Positions 14,698 to 21,735 of a DNA stretch of 22,096 nt are shown here, piece after piece. The stretch lies in contig CAYSXI010000080.1 in NCBI GenBank assembly GCA_964434955.1, forward strand, positions 1-22,096, given 5' to 3'. The number at the start of each line of letters is the position of its first letter. Within the stretch, counting starts at the first letter, position 1. The notes below the pieces were generated by a model. It had not been told where the DNA came from. It saw only the letters and a list, made by a program, of their open reading frames with translations, and searched no databases. This DNA is from JANQLU01 sp964434955 (GTDB lineage: Bacteria > Planctomycetota > Planctomycetia > Pirellulales > Pirellulaceae). The translations under genes and the position numbers were made by a program.

Positions 14698-14714
14698 TGC
14701 ACACGCGATGCCAA
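14698..14714 (-). promoter_or_regulatory. Sigma-54-like -24/-12 element upstream of the clpC unit
   Basis: The minus strand reads TTGGCATCGCGTGTGCA. It has TTGGCA, the GG and GC dinucleotides at the correct 10-nt separation, and TGCA at -12. It lacks the C and G of CACG and one T of TTGC. Transcription would start near 14687, upstream of the 48-codon ORF and about 277 nt before the membrane-TPR start. It is weaker than the hsp20 site and might be chance. Confidence 0.35.
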
Positions 14715-14809
14715 TTCGTTCGAATTTGTCCGAAACCTATAACCAATAACGACTTGTGCCAATTCGTAAGCACACAGTCCCCGCCAGCTTCGAATTTAGT
14801 TCTGTCAGA

Positions 14810-15871
14810 ATGTCAGCATCAAATGAATCGAGTTCAGGAATTGCGAGAGCAATTGACGCCAACCTGAATCGCGCCGCCGAGGCGCTAAGAGTGCTCGAAG
14901 ACGTTACCCGATTCAGTTGGAACGATTCCTCCCTCACGGAACAACTCAAAAAAATTCGACATTCGCTAGCTCAAGCCAAAGTCATCGCCACCGAAAGCTT
15001 TTCGTTAATCTTGGCCCGAGAAAGTCAAAATGACGTTGGGCGAACGCAATCCACTTCAACGGAATATGAGCGATCCGACATTCGTTCCATCATTCAGGCG
15101 AACTGGAATCGCGTGCAGCAATCCTTGCGCTCTCTTGAAGAGCACGCCAAAATGTCCAACCCGGATTTGGCCAAAGCATTCGAAACGCTGCGTTACCGGT
15201 GTTATCACGTCCACAAAACCTTTGAGCTGAATCGGGTTAGCCGTGCAATACTCGAGTCGACCCGTGTCTGTGTGTTGCTTAGTTGTCGAGCGGATCGCGA
15301 TATCTTCGCTTCGCTCGTAAAAAATATCGCCAACGCAAACGAAGCGGTGATGTTTCAGCTGCGCGACAAGACCGCCGAAGACGAAAAATTGGTCGATCGT
15401 GGACACTTGTTGGATGAATTGTTGCGAGACACGAAACATTGTTGGGCGATGAACGACCGAGTGGACCTGGCCATGTTATGTCAACCTCATGGCGTGCAGC
15501 TTGGACAGGAAGATTTGTCGATCCACCATGCCCGCGAACTACTTGGACCAGATCGCTTGATCGGAAAATCGACGCACGACATCGGCCAGGTCTATGAAGC
15601 GATCGAAAACGGAGCAAACTATCTTGGGATAGGTCCCATGTTTCCCTCGCAGACAAAGTGCTTCAATGAATTCCCGGGTGTTGCATTTGCCGAACAGGTT
15701 TGCCAAAGCACGACGTTACCTGCATTTGCGATTGGCGGAATCACACTTGAAAATATAGACGAGTTGGTGTCGGTCGGTGTAAAACGCGTCGCCGTTTCCG
15801 GCGCCGTGTCAAAAGCGGACGACCCCGGGACGGTCGTCAAGCAAATTCACGAGCGATTGAGCGAAGCGTAG
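14810..15871 (+). CDS. thiE: Thiamine phosphate synthase with N-terminal ThiD2 domain
   Basis: The protein is 353 residues from ATG 14810; a GTG at 14756 would add 18 residues with no clear domain. Residues about 11-140 carry the ThiD2 signature ARAIDANLNRAAEALRVLED, a domain often fused to ThiE and linked to HMP-phosphate handling. The ThiE TIM barrel covers about 150-350. It includes FQLRDKT, the CQPHGVQLGQEDL strand, LIGKSTHD, NYLGIGPMFPSQTK (pyrophosphate-binding region) and FAIGGITLENI. ThiE joins HMP-pyrophosphate and thiazole phosphate to give thiamine phosphate in the cytoplasm. No strong Shine-Dalgarno site precedes the start. No TPP riboswitch is visible and no other thi gene is adjacent. 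Confidence 0.9.
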   Translation: MSASNESSSGIARAIDANLNRAAEALRVLEDVTRFSWNDSSLTEQLKKIRHSLAQAKVIATESFSLILARESQNDVGRTQSTSTEYERSDIRSIIQANWNRVQQSLRSLEEHAKMSNPDLAKAFETLRYRCYHVHKTFELNRVSRAILESTRVCVLLSCRADRDIFASLVKNIANANEAVMFQLRDKTAEDEKLVDRGHLLDELLRDTKHCWAMNDRVDLAMLCQPHGVQLGQEDLSIHHARELLGPDRLIGKSTHDIGQVYEAIENGANYLGIGPMFPSQTKCFNEFPGVAFAEQVCQSTTLPAFAIGGITLENIDELVSVGVKRVAVSGAVSKADDPGTVVKQIHERLSEA

Positions 15872-15931
15872 TCTTGCGTCTGCAAAACTCGACGCGTCGG
15901 GCCCGGCCACCGAGTGGTTCCGCTACGGCAT

Positions 15932-16936
15932 TCACTGCCGATCTTGTTTCTGCTTCTTCAATTGGTCGAATTCTTTGTACCAGGCGTTCATCGCGCGGGG
16001 GATCACTGCCGGCGAGAAGATATACCAGTCTTCAAATTTCTTATCGAGTTTGAATTCCTTGGCTGCCTTCTCTTTCGTGATTCCGGCGTCAAAAAAACCT
16101 TTTGCTTTATTCTCAACGGACGTGAGGAACTCTCGATAAAAAGCAAAGTCCTTATTATTTGCGACCGGACCGTGGCCGGGTACGTAAATCGTCTCTTTGT
16201 CGGACTTCATTGAGTCGACGACTTTGTTCAAGGTTGCTGGAATCGCGTCTCCGTAATTGGGAACCATTCGATTGAAAAACAGATCACCACAATAGATGAC
16301 GTTGGGTTCTGACAATTCAATGGAAACATCGCTGGTCGTGTGGCCCGATCGAGGAACAATCTTCAACTTGCGGCCGCCAAGGTCAATCTCGGTCGCTTCT
16401 TTGTGAGACAGCTCTTTGGTTGGCGGATATTTCTGGCGTTTGTCTTTGGGAAGTTTTGCGTTTGAGGTTTTCAGCGTCCGCTGGATATTACTGCCGGTCG
16501 GCTCGGTAACCCACAAATTTGGTTTTTCGCCATCCGCAAAATAGGCGGAAGCGCCCGACGAATGGTCGCCGTGAAAATGCGTAACGACAATGTCGGTTGG
16601 CCATTTGCCGGTCAGTTTTTTGGCCTGTGCGGCAACCCAACCGGCGCCTTTGGGATTCATGTACGATTCAATCGCAACGACCCGGTCTTTTCCGCGAATG
16701 ATCCCACCATTGCAAACGGTCGTGAAATCCTTGTGATCGAAAGGCGTCGATATCACGGCCCAGGTGTCATCGGCGATCGTTTCAATTCGCCCCCATTTTT
16801 CCTTGGCGACAACTTTGTCTTCTTCCTGAACCGCGAACACCTTTCGTGTCATGGCGGGAGCCAGCGAGGCGAGTCCCGCCACATAGGCACCACAGGAAGT
16901 AGCAGAGAGGAATGACCTTCGGGAAATTCGTGACAT
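15932..16936 (-). CDS. Tat-exported MBL-fold metallo-hydrolase
   Basis: The protein is 334 residues from ATG 16936. This start places the Tat motif SRRSFLS at residues 5-11, followed by a hydrophobic stretch and APA near residue 28; the frame runs on to 17044 but would bury the signal. The metallo-beta-lactamase fold is shown by THFHGDHSSG with His120, His122, Asp124 and His125, then His199 (SGHTTSD), Asp218 (YCGDLFFN) and His255 (GHGPV). All metal ligands of a two-zinc site are present. The fold resembles class B beta-lactamase-like and quinoprotein-relay hydrolases; the substrate is unknown. It starts 61 nt after the stop of the AI-2E-type transporter on the same strand, so the two may be co-transcribed. 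Confidence 0.87.
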   Translation of the reverse strand: MSRISRRSFLSATSCGAYVAGLASLAPAMTRKVFAVQEEDKVVAKEKWGRIETIADDTWAVISTPFDHKDFTTVCNGGIIRGKDRVVAIESYMNPKGAGWVAAQAKKLTGKWPTDIVVTHFHGDHSSGASAYFADGEKPNLWVTEPTGSNIQRTLKTSNAKLPKDKRQKYPPTKELSHKEATEIDLGGRKLKIVPRSGHTTSDVSIELSEPNVIYCGDLFFNRMVPNYGDAIPATLNKVVDSMKSDKETIYVPGHGPVANNKDFAFYREFLTSVENKAKGFFDAGITKEKAAKEFKLDKKFEDWYIFSPAVIPRAMNAWYKEFDQLKKQKQDRQ

Positions 16937-16997
16937 GATCTTATGGGGTAAGACAAAAGTTCGTTTGGTCCAACTTTGGTCGATCATGAGCGAAAGA

Positions 16998-18467
16998 TCA
17001 AGTCTCGGCGGGCGAAGCTTCGGCGTTTTCGGATTCGTTTTCATTGTCCATCTGTGTCAATTCTCGCTGAAGGATCTTGAGAAGTGTTTGCAGGAATACC
17101 ACGATCATGGGCCCGACAAGAATTCCGATCGGTCCCAAAGCGGTCACTCCACCCAGGACACTCAGAAGCGCCAGCAAAGGATGGAGGTTGGATTGACCAT
17201 GCAGAACAAATGGTTTGATGACGTTATCCGCGGTCGAAACAATGGCGGCTCCGTAGATAAACAGAATGATCGCGGCCCCAGGACGGCCATCAACAAAGTA
17301 CAACCATAAGCTGGCAGGAAACCAAACGGCAGCGGCACCCACAAAAGGAACCAATGCCAGGATCGTCGTGAGCAGCATCAGCAGGAATACCGATCCAACT
17401 CCGCAGAAGTAATAGCCGAGACCGGCGAGAATTCCCTGGACCACCGCGGATAAGAGCGTGGCCACCACGACGGCCCGGCTGACTTTTTGAAATTCGTCCA
17501 GCAGCTCCTGTTCGTGCGCGTCATCCATCGGCGACAAAAATTTTAAGGTTTCGATCATCTTCGGGCCGTCGAGCAAAAAGAAGTACATCGAGATCACCAT
17601 GATGCAAATGCCGACGACGAGTCGCCCCAGGAAAGAAGTCGTTGCGCCTCCCAACGAAAGCAGCCAATCTGTCGACAACTGCGTGACTTGCTTGCTGTAG
17701 TTTTGGGCGTCCTCCGGAGTCGGATTCGCCAGTTCTTTCGCGGCTGCCCAGAATCGCCCGCCAAGCAAATCCGTTTTCATTAGTTGGAATTGGTCGTTGG
17801 TATTGGTCAACGCCGACCGATAGTTGGATTCAAATTCAAGTTCCTTTTGCGTGTCGTTTTCGCTGGTCAGGTTTTCGACTTCTTGCAGACAGGTGTCGAT
17901 GGCTTGAATGTAGGAATCAAAAAGTTGCTTCGCCGTATCGTCCGTGGAGGTAAACCGCTCTTTGATTCTTTCGTCGGAATGCGACTGCCAGTGATCGGCA
18001 AAGGTCTGGCTGGCTTTTTTGAGTTGAAGAAGCTGCAGATTTTTTTCGTGCCAATCTTGAGACTTGATGTCGCTTCGCAATTCGCCGAGCGCGGATTCGA
18101 TTTGTTCGAAGTCTTTTTTGAAGGGGAGATTCAAGTCCAGGCTTTCTCGAACTTTCTCAGCTTTTTCCTTCATCGAATTTGCGTCGAGCCGCGCGATGAT
18201 TTCACGACTTTCGAGAATCGCGAACGTAACGACGAGCGCCCCCGGAACCAGTACCGCCAACACGACGCTCGAGGTGGTTAGCGCCGCAGCGACCTTTTGT
18301 CGATTCCGGCATTTCTTGCGCATCCATTGATGGAGTGGCCCAAACATGACACAGAGAATGGACGCCAGAAACATTGGCACCAGAAACGTGGCCATGACTT
18401 TGAAGAAGACGATCACCAAAACAAAGATGACGCCAAGGAGAACCCAAAAGGAAACTAATCGAGACAT
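16998..18467 (-). CDS. AI-2E family (DUF20/TqsA-like) transporter with enlarged soluble segment
   Basis: The protein is 489 residues. N-terminal helices lie at about 7-43 and 62-85. The C-terminal membrane region (about 275-460) carries family features: a FFLLDGPKMIE element, VVQGILAGLGYYFCGVG, ILALVPFVGAAAVWFPASLW, and the final LSVLGGVTALGPIGILVGPM. Members export small molecules or ions; the name comes from a proposed link to autoinducer-2. Between residues about 88 and 270 is a charged, helical, coiled-coil-like segment of about 180 residues, longer than in the typical 340-380-residue members. The C-terminal tail is acidic. The ATG has no clear Shine-Dalgarno site. The Tat-exported MBL hydrolase lies 61 nt downstream. 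Confidence 0.88.
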   Translation of the reverse strand: MSRLVSFWVLLGVIFVLVIVFFKVMATFLVPMFLASILCVMFGPLHQWMRKKCRNRQKVAAALTTSSVVLAVLVPGALVVTFAILESREIIARLDANSMKEKAEKVRESLDLNLPFKKDFEQIESALGELRSDIKSQDWHEKNLQLLQLKKASQTFADHWQSHSDERIKERFTSTDDTAKQLFDSYIQAIDTCLQEVENLTSENDTQKELEFESNYRSALTNTNDQFQLMKTDLLGGRFWAAAKELANPTPEDAQNYSKQVTQLSTDWLLSLGGATTSFLGRLVVGICIMVISMYFFLLDGPKMIETLKFLSPMDDAHEQELLDEFQKVSRAVVVATLLSAVVQGILAGLGYYFCGVGSVFLLMLLTTILALVPFVGAAAVWFPASLWLYFVDGRPGAAIILFIYGAAIVSTADNVIKPFVLHGQSNLHPLLALLSVLGGVTALGPIGILVGPMIVVFLQTLLKILQRELTQMDNENESENAEASPAET

Positions 18468-18637
18468 AATTCGTTAAAAAACGGTTTGTTTGACGGGAAG
18501 GACCCGTAGAATTGGGAAACGTCCCTCCATTTTGGCTTAACGAGTGTGATCTTCCAGCCATGACAGGAAACAGGCCGCTGTTTCATTCGCTGGATATTGG
18601 AATTGCTTGGCTGCTTTCTTGATAGCGGGTGATGGAA

Positions 18638-19219
18638 ATGCAAAACGCGACTTCAACAACGCCGCTATTTCCACTTCCGGATTTGATGCTGTTTCCTGGT
18701 CAAATCTTGCCCCTTCATATCTTCGAACCCCGATATCGAACCATGATCAATGATCTTCTGGATGGCCGCGGGGAAATGGTGATCGGAACCGTGCTGGGCG
18801 AAGATAAAAAAAATCTCGGCGCGGTTGCACAAGTTCAAGCCATCGCGGGTCTCGGGCGGCTTGAGAAATACCAGGAAATGGGTGATGGGCGATTCATGAT
18901 CGTTCTGTTGGGGCAACGACGAGTGCGAGTCGAAGCCTACGAATCGGAGCGGCCTTATCCGACGGCCCGTGTTTTCGATCTCGACGATCAAGGCCACCCG
19001 GTGGAAATGGAGACGCGAAAACGTTTGCGCGAGGCGCTCATCAAGTTCCGGGTTGCAGAAAAAGTGCCCGATCACGCGTCGGACGTTCAGCTGGCAGATA
19101 TCCTGCTGATGGGCGCCCAGGTCAGTGAAGAAGAACGCTACGAGGTCTTTTCGACTTTTCCTGTTAACCAACGCATTCATCGCGTGCTGGAATTGATGGA
19201 ACGTTCCTCCCCGGATTAA
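18638..19219 (+). CDS. LON peptidase substrate-binding domain protein
   Basis: The protein is 193 residues if it starts at ATG 18638; GTG 18629 and ATG 18632 are in the same frame and add two or three residues. GGTGAT just upstream pairs with the 16S rRNA tail and favours 18638. The sequence FPLPDLMLFPGQILPLHIFE followed by PRYRTMI is the classic start of the LON N-terminal domain. MVIGTVL, QAIAGLGRLEKYQEMGDGRF and VLLGQRRVRVEAY continue it to about residue 110. The rest is helical. There is no ATPase or Ser-Lys protease domain, so this is a stand-alone domain. Such proteins are widespread and their role is poorly defined. It is divergently placed from the AI-2E-type transporter. Confidence 0.9.
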   Translation: MQNATSTTPLFPLPDLMLFPGQILPLHIFEPRYRTMINDLLDGRGEMVIGTVLGEDKKNLGAVAQVQAIAGLGRLEKYQEMGDGRFMIVLLGQRRVRVEAYESERPYPTARVFDLDDQGHPVEMETRKRLREALIKFRVAEKVPDHASDVQLADILLMGAQVSEEERYEVFSTFPVNQRIHRVLELMERSSPD

Positions 19220-19298
19220 ATCTCTCTGAATTCGGATTTTGTTCAAACCCTTGTCAATGGCCGTAGGATGGAATTCGCTGCGAGTTTAAACTCGGAAC

Positions 19299-19553
19299 AT
19301 GGGTTCTGGCGTCGACGACAATCCGAAAAGCGGAAGGACCATTCCGGCTGGCATCGCCGGTGCATCTGAGTCAACGCCATTGCGCGGTCCTGGCGAATCC
19401 TATTCCGGAAACGCCGCGCATGAATCTGGTAAACAGCAAGCTGCTGAAGTTCGAGATGGATCGGCGAATTTTCTCACGATCTGCCTCTATCAAATCGTGA
19501 TGCGAACCGGCTGGATCTCAAAACGGAAAGTATCATCATGCCGGCCGTTTTAG
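19299..19553 (+). pseudogene. 5' portion of the frameshifted MFS transporter gene
   Basis: This frame starts at ATG 19299 with GGA just upstream. It encodes a polar tail of about 55 residues, then NFLTICLYQIVMRTGWISK, which looks like the first membrane helix of the MFS protein in the next frame. After Lys (19521-19523) it runs out as RKVSSCRPF and stops at 19551. Stepping back one base at the A-run 19520-19523 continues as TESIIMPAVLDALGG in the downstream frame. The joined protein would be 460 residues. It can be read as a real one-base deletion, a sequencing error in an A-run, or recoding. Confidence 0.65.
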
Positions 19554-20680
19554 ATGCCCTGGGCGGGCCAGCCTGGTTACGGGGATGCCTGCCCATGCTG
19601 AATCGCTTCGGTCAAAGCGTTCCACCTCTTCTTTCTTCTTCATTCGTAACACAATCGCGATTCAAAAAGTGGATTCTCGCGTTTTGTTCCGCGTTGATGG
19701 GGCTTTCGTTTATCGCACTTGCGATTTGCTTGTTTTGTTTTGTAGGAACGGGAACTCGCTGGTTGCCCGGTGTGTTTCTTTTGTTGTACGCGGTTTTCTT
19801 TTGCAGCACGGGAATCAATCAGCTTTCGTTGAGTACTTTGATCGGCAAACTGGTACCTATTCGACGGCGCGGATTGCTGATGCTTTGTGGAACGACGATT
19901 GGTTCGGCGACGGCCGTACTTTGCGCCTGGTACTTGCTGCGAATGTGGCTAACCCCTGAAACAGGAAACTTCGGCGCCATTTTTCTTTTCGCCGGTGTCT
20001 CATTTGTGATTGGTGCGGTCGTTGTATCGTTTCTGAGAGAAGAGCCCGACGAATCGGAACAACCGCCGATCGGTTTTCGGGAAATCATGCGCTCCGCCCT
20101 GACGACATTGAAAACCAATCGCAACTTTCGAACTTTGGCTTTCGTGGCCGCGATGTTCGGCATGTCGATGACACTGTTTCCCCATTACCAAGCCCTGGGT
20201 CGGGAGCGCTTGGGAATTTCATTGGATCGCCTGATGGTTTTTGTCGTCGCTCAGAATATTGGGATGGCTTTGTTCAGCATTCCGGCGGGGCGAATGGCTG
20301 ACTGGTTTGGCAATCGAATCGTCCTTCGCGTGGTCATCCTCGCAATCTGCGCGGCCCCAATTCTCGCGCTGACTTTGTCCCGGATGGGTACGTTTGGTAG
20401 CCGCTGGTTCTTTTTCGTCTTTGTGATTGTCGGACTCACTCCGGTGACCATGCGGATATTCGCCAATTTCGCGTTGGAACTGGGGGATCGTTCCGAACAA
20501 CCGCGTTTGCTGGGCGTATTAAGTCTTTGTATGGCCGGACCTGCGGTTTTTAGCTCCACACTTTTAGGTTTGTTGCTCGACTACGCGGGTTTCGAAATCG
20601 TATTTACGATTGTGATTGTCTGCCTGGTTGTTGGGTGGCTGGTTACTTTTCTTCTTGAGGAACCACGGGCCAGCCAGTGA
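19538..20680 (+). CDS. Major facilitator superfamily transporter (N-terminus displaced by frameshift)
   Basis: The frame gives 380 residues from ATG 19538. About eleven hydrophobic helices are seen, with a central charged loop around EEPDESEQPPIGFREIM separating two halves. PAGRMADWFGNRIVLR is the MFS loop 8-9 motif (GxxxDRxGxR-like), equivalent to the loop 2-3 motif in the first half. The protein would start in the middle of helix 1, which is unusual. The missing start lies in another frame just upstream (19299-19523), so the intact gene would cover 19299-20680. There is no Shine-Dalgarno site before ATG 19538. The substrate is unknown. The stop codon lies inside the first unit of a 14-bp tandem array. 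Confidence 0.82.
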   Translation: MPAVLDALGGPAWLRGCLPMLNRFGQSVPPLLSSSFVTQSRFKKWILAFCSALMGLSFIALAICLFCFVGTGTRWLPGVFLLLYAVFFCSTGINQLSLSTLIGKLVPIRRRGLLMLCGTTIGSATAVLCAWYLLRMWLTPETGNFGAIFLFAGVSFVIGAVVVSFLREEPDESEQPPIGFREIMRSALTTLKTNRNFRTLAFVAAMFGMSMTLFPHYQALGRERLGISLDRLMVFVVAQNIGMALFSIPAGRMADWFGNRIVLRVVILAICAAPILALTLSRMGTFGSRWFFFVFVIVGLTPVTMRIFANFALELGDRSEQPRLLGVLSLCMAGPAVFSSTLLGLLLDYAGFEIVFTIVIVCLVVGWLVTFLLEEPRASQ

Positions 20681-20746
20681 GGGCCAGCCAGTGAGGGCCA
20701 GCCAGTGAGGGCCAGCCAGTGAGGGCCAGCCGGTGAGGGTCAGCCA
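20667..20746. repeat. 14-bp tandem array (GGGCCAGCCAGTGA) at the end of the MFS gene
   Basis: Five units start at 20667, 20681, 20695, 20709 and 20723. The first four are identical and the fifth has one change (A to G). A sixth partial unit (GGGTCAGCCATGA) follows at 20737. Each unit contains TGA. Because 14 is not a multiple of three, the array places stops in all three plus-strand frames. The first TGA (20678-20680) is the stop of the transporter gene. Confidence 0.9.
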
Positions 20747-21031
20747 TGAAGTCCGGGATGGAAGCTTGTAAATTGGGGGCATGAAAGATCTTGCCTGATG
20801 CAATTATTTGCCGGGTACAAAGATCTGCAGATATTGGGAAAGGCCGTCAGAATTTGGGCCCCAGCTTGTGAACGAAAGCTTCGTTTGTACGGTATTTCTC
20901 AGATAATCCCGTTAACCTTTGATTTATGCCACCAAAATGGCCGGGAAACTTGAAGACTTTGTGCGGTCGTGGGATAATCTTGGGGCCGAATTAAATCAAA
21001 TCCAATTTTAGAGAATTGATCGGAGATAAGA
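20747..21031 (+). other. Leader and spacer before the CCGNC protein gene
   Basis: About 285 bp follow the tandem array without a credible gene. It holds a candidate promoter (20950-20978) and a good ribosome-binding site, GGAG at 21022-21025, for the gene starting at 21032. I see nothing else in it. Confidence 0.5.
20950..20978 (+). promoter_or_regulatory. Candidate housekeeping promoter for the CCGNC protein gene
   Basis: TTGAAG (20950-20955) matches four of six -35 positions, and GATAAT (20973-20978) matches five of six -10 positions. They are separated by 17 nt. Transcription would start near 20985, about 47 nt before the ATG at 21032. Confidence 0.5.
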
Positions 21032-21508
21032 ATGATCAAGTTTGTAGTAGGTGCAGTGATCGCAGTTGGTTTGGTCGCATTCAATCAAGAAAGCAAAACC
21101 GACGACGACAAAAAAGTTGACCTCAAAGGCATCAAGTGCGTTGTAAATTCCAAGGGCGCTGCGAAAGCCGAGAAAGTTGTCGAATTGAAAGACGGCTCAA
21201 AGTTGTACATGTGCTGTGGCAATTGCGTCAAAGCTTACAACAAGGATCCAGAGAAATTCGCAACGAAAGCAAATCACCAGCGCGTCGCGACTGGCCAATT
21301 CGTTCAAAAAGCATGCCCATTCTCGGGTGGCAAGTTGAATGACAGCGCAACCGTCAAAGTTGGCGCCATCGAATTGAAGATGTGCTGTGGCAACTGTGCG
21401 AAAAAAGTTAACTCGCAAGAAACCGAAGCGGCAAAAGCCGAATTGGTTTTCAGCGCTAAAGCATTCAAAAAAGGCTTCGAAAAGAAAGCCGCTGAAGAGA
21501 AAAAGTAA
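21032..21508 (+). CDS. Exported Lys-rich protein with two CCGNC metal-binding-like modules
   Basis: The protein is 158 residues. MIKFVVGAVIAVGLVAF is a signal peptide or N-terminal anchor. Two related modules follow. Module 1 has Cys36 (IKCVV) and MCCGNC with Cys61, Cys62 and Cys65, then AYNKDPEKFA. Module 2 has Cys95 (KACPF) and MCCGNC with Cys118, Cys119 and Cys122. A lone Cys about 23-25 residues before a CxxC-containing motif resembles TRASH/YHS-type metal-binding domains, so binding of copper, zinc or iron is plausible but inferred. The C-terminus is Lys/Ala/Glu-rich. GGAG lies 6 nt before the ATG and a strong terminator follows, which suggests a well-expressed single-gene unit. Confidence 0.8.
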   Translation: MIKFVVGAVIAVGLVAFNQESKTDDDKKVDLKGIKCVVNSKGAAKAEKVVELKDGSKLYMCCGNCVKAYNKDPEKFATKANHQRVATGQFVQKACPFSGGKLNDSATVKVGAIELKMCCGNCAKKVNSQETEAAKAELVFSAKAFKKGFEKKAAEEKK

Positions 21509-21527
21509 GCTATTCAGATATTGATTC

Positions 21528-21562
21528 AAAAAAGGCGGTCGGGATTTCGGCCGCCTTTTTTT
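21528..21562 (+). terminator. Rho-independent terminator of the CCGNC protein gene
   Basis: GGCGGTC (21534-21540) pairs with GGCCGCC (21549-21555) with one T:G wobble and an 8-nt loop. Seven T follow (21556-21562). A run of A precedes the stem, so it could also work on the other strand. It starts 19 nt after the stop codon at 21508. Confidence 0.9.
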
Positions 21563-21735
21563 ATGCGCCGAATGGGGCGTGAGCGAATGGGGCATGCCGA
21601 GCTCACGTGAATCACCGATCCGGAGCCCAAAACTGCTTGCAACATTGATCTTTGAACAATTCAACGGCTCTGAAATAATTGAACACGGCAATCAAGGTAG
21701 GTGCCGAGTCGAATCATGCTTATGAAATTTCACGG

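Larger units (their letters stand above)
14411..14809. other. Divergent intergenic region, about 400 bp
   Basis: This region separates the minus-strand membrane-TPR/clpC unit from plus-strand thiE. It contains a candidate minus-strand promoter (14481-14509), a possible 48-codon minus-strand ORF (14524-14670), a sigma-54-like site (14698-14714), and the direct repeat TGCCAATTCGT at 14709-14719 and 14757-14767. No TPP riboswitch core is seen upstream of thiE. Confidence 0.6.

Noticed and set aside
14411..14809. TPP riboswitch before thiE
   Set aside because: I looked for the CTGAGA and ACCTGATCTGGATAATGCCAG core elements and found none on the plus strand.
15876..15899. Small inverted repeats between the convergent thiE and MBL genes
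   Set aside because: Stems are five bp or less and lack a T-run on either strand, so I do not call a terminator there.
18607..18623. Sigma-54-like sequence TTGGCTGCTTTCTTGAT before the LON-domain gene
   Set aside because: The essential GC at -12 is GA, and the CAC after GG is missing.
21578..21607. Inverted repeat CGTGAGC / GCTCACG after the CCGNC gene terminator
   Set aside because: The stem is 7 bp with a 16-nt loop and no T-run, and a clear terminator lies upstream; probably not functional.
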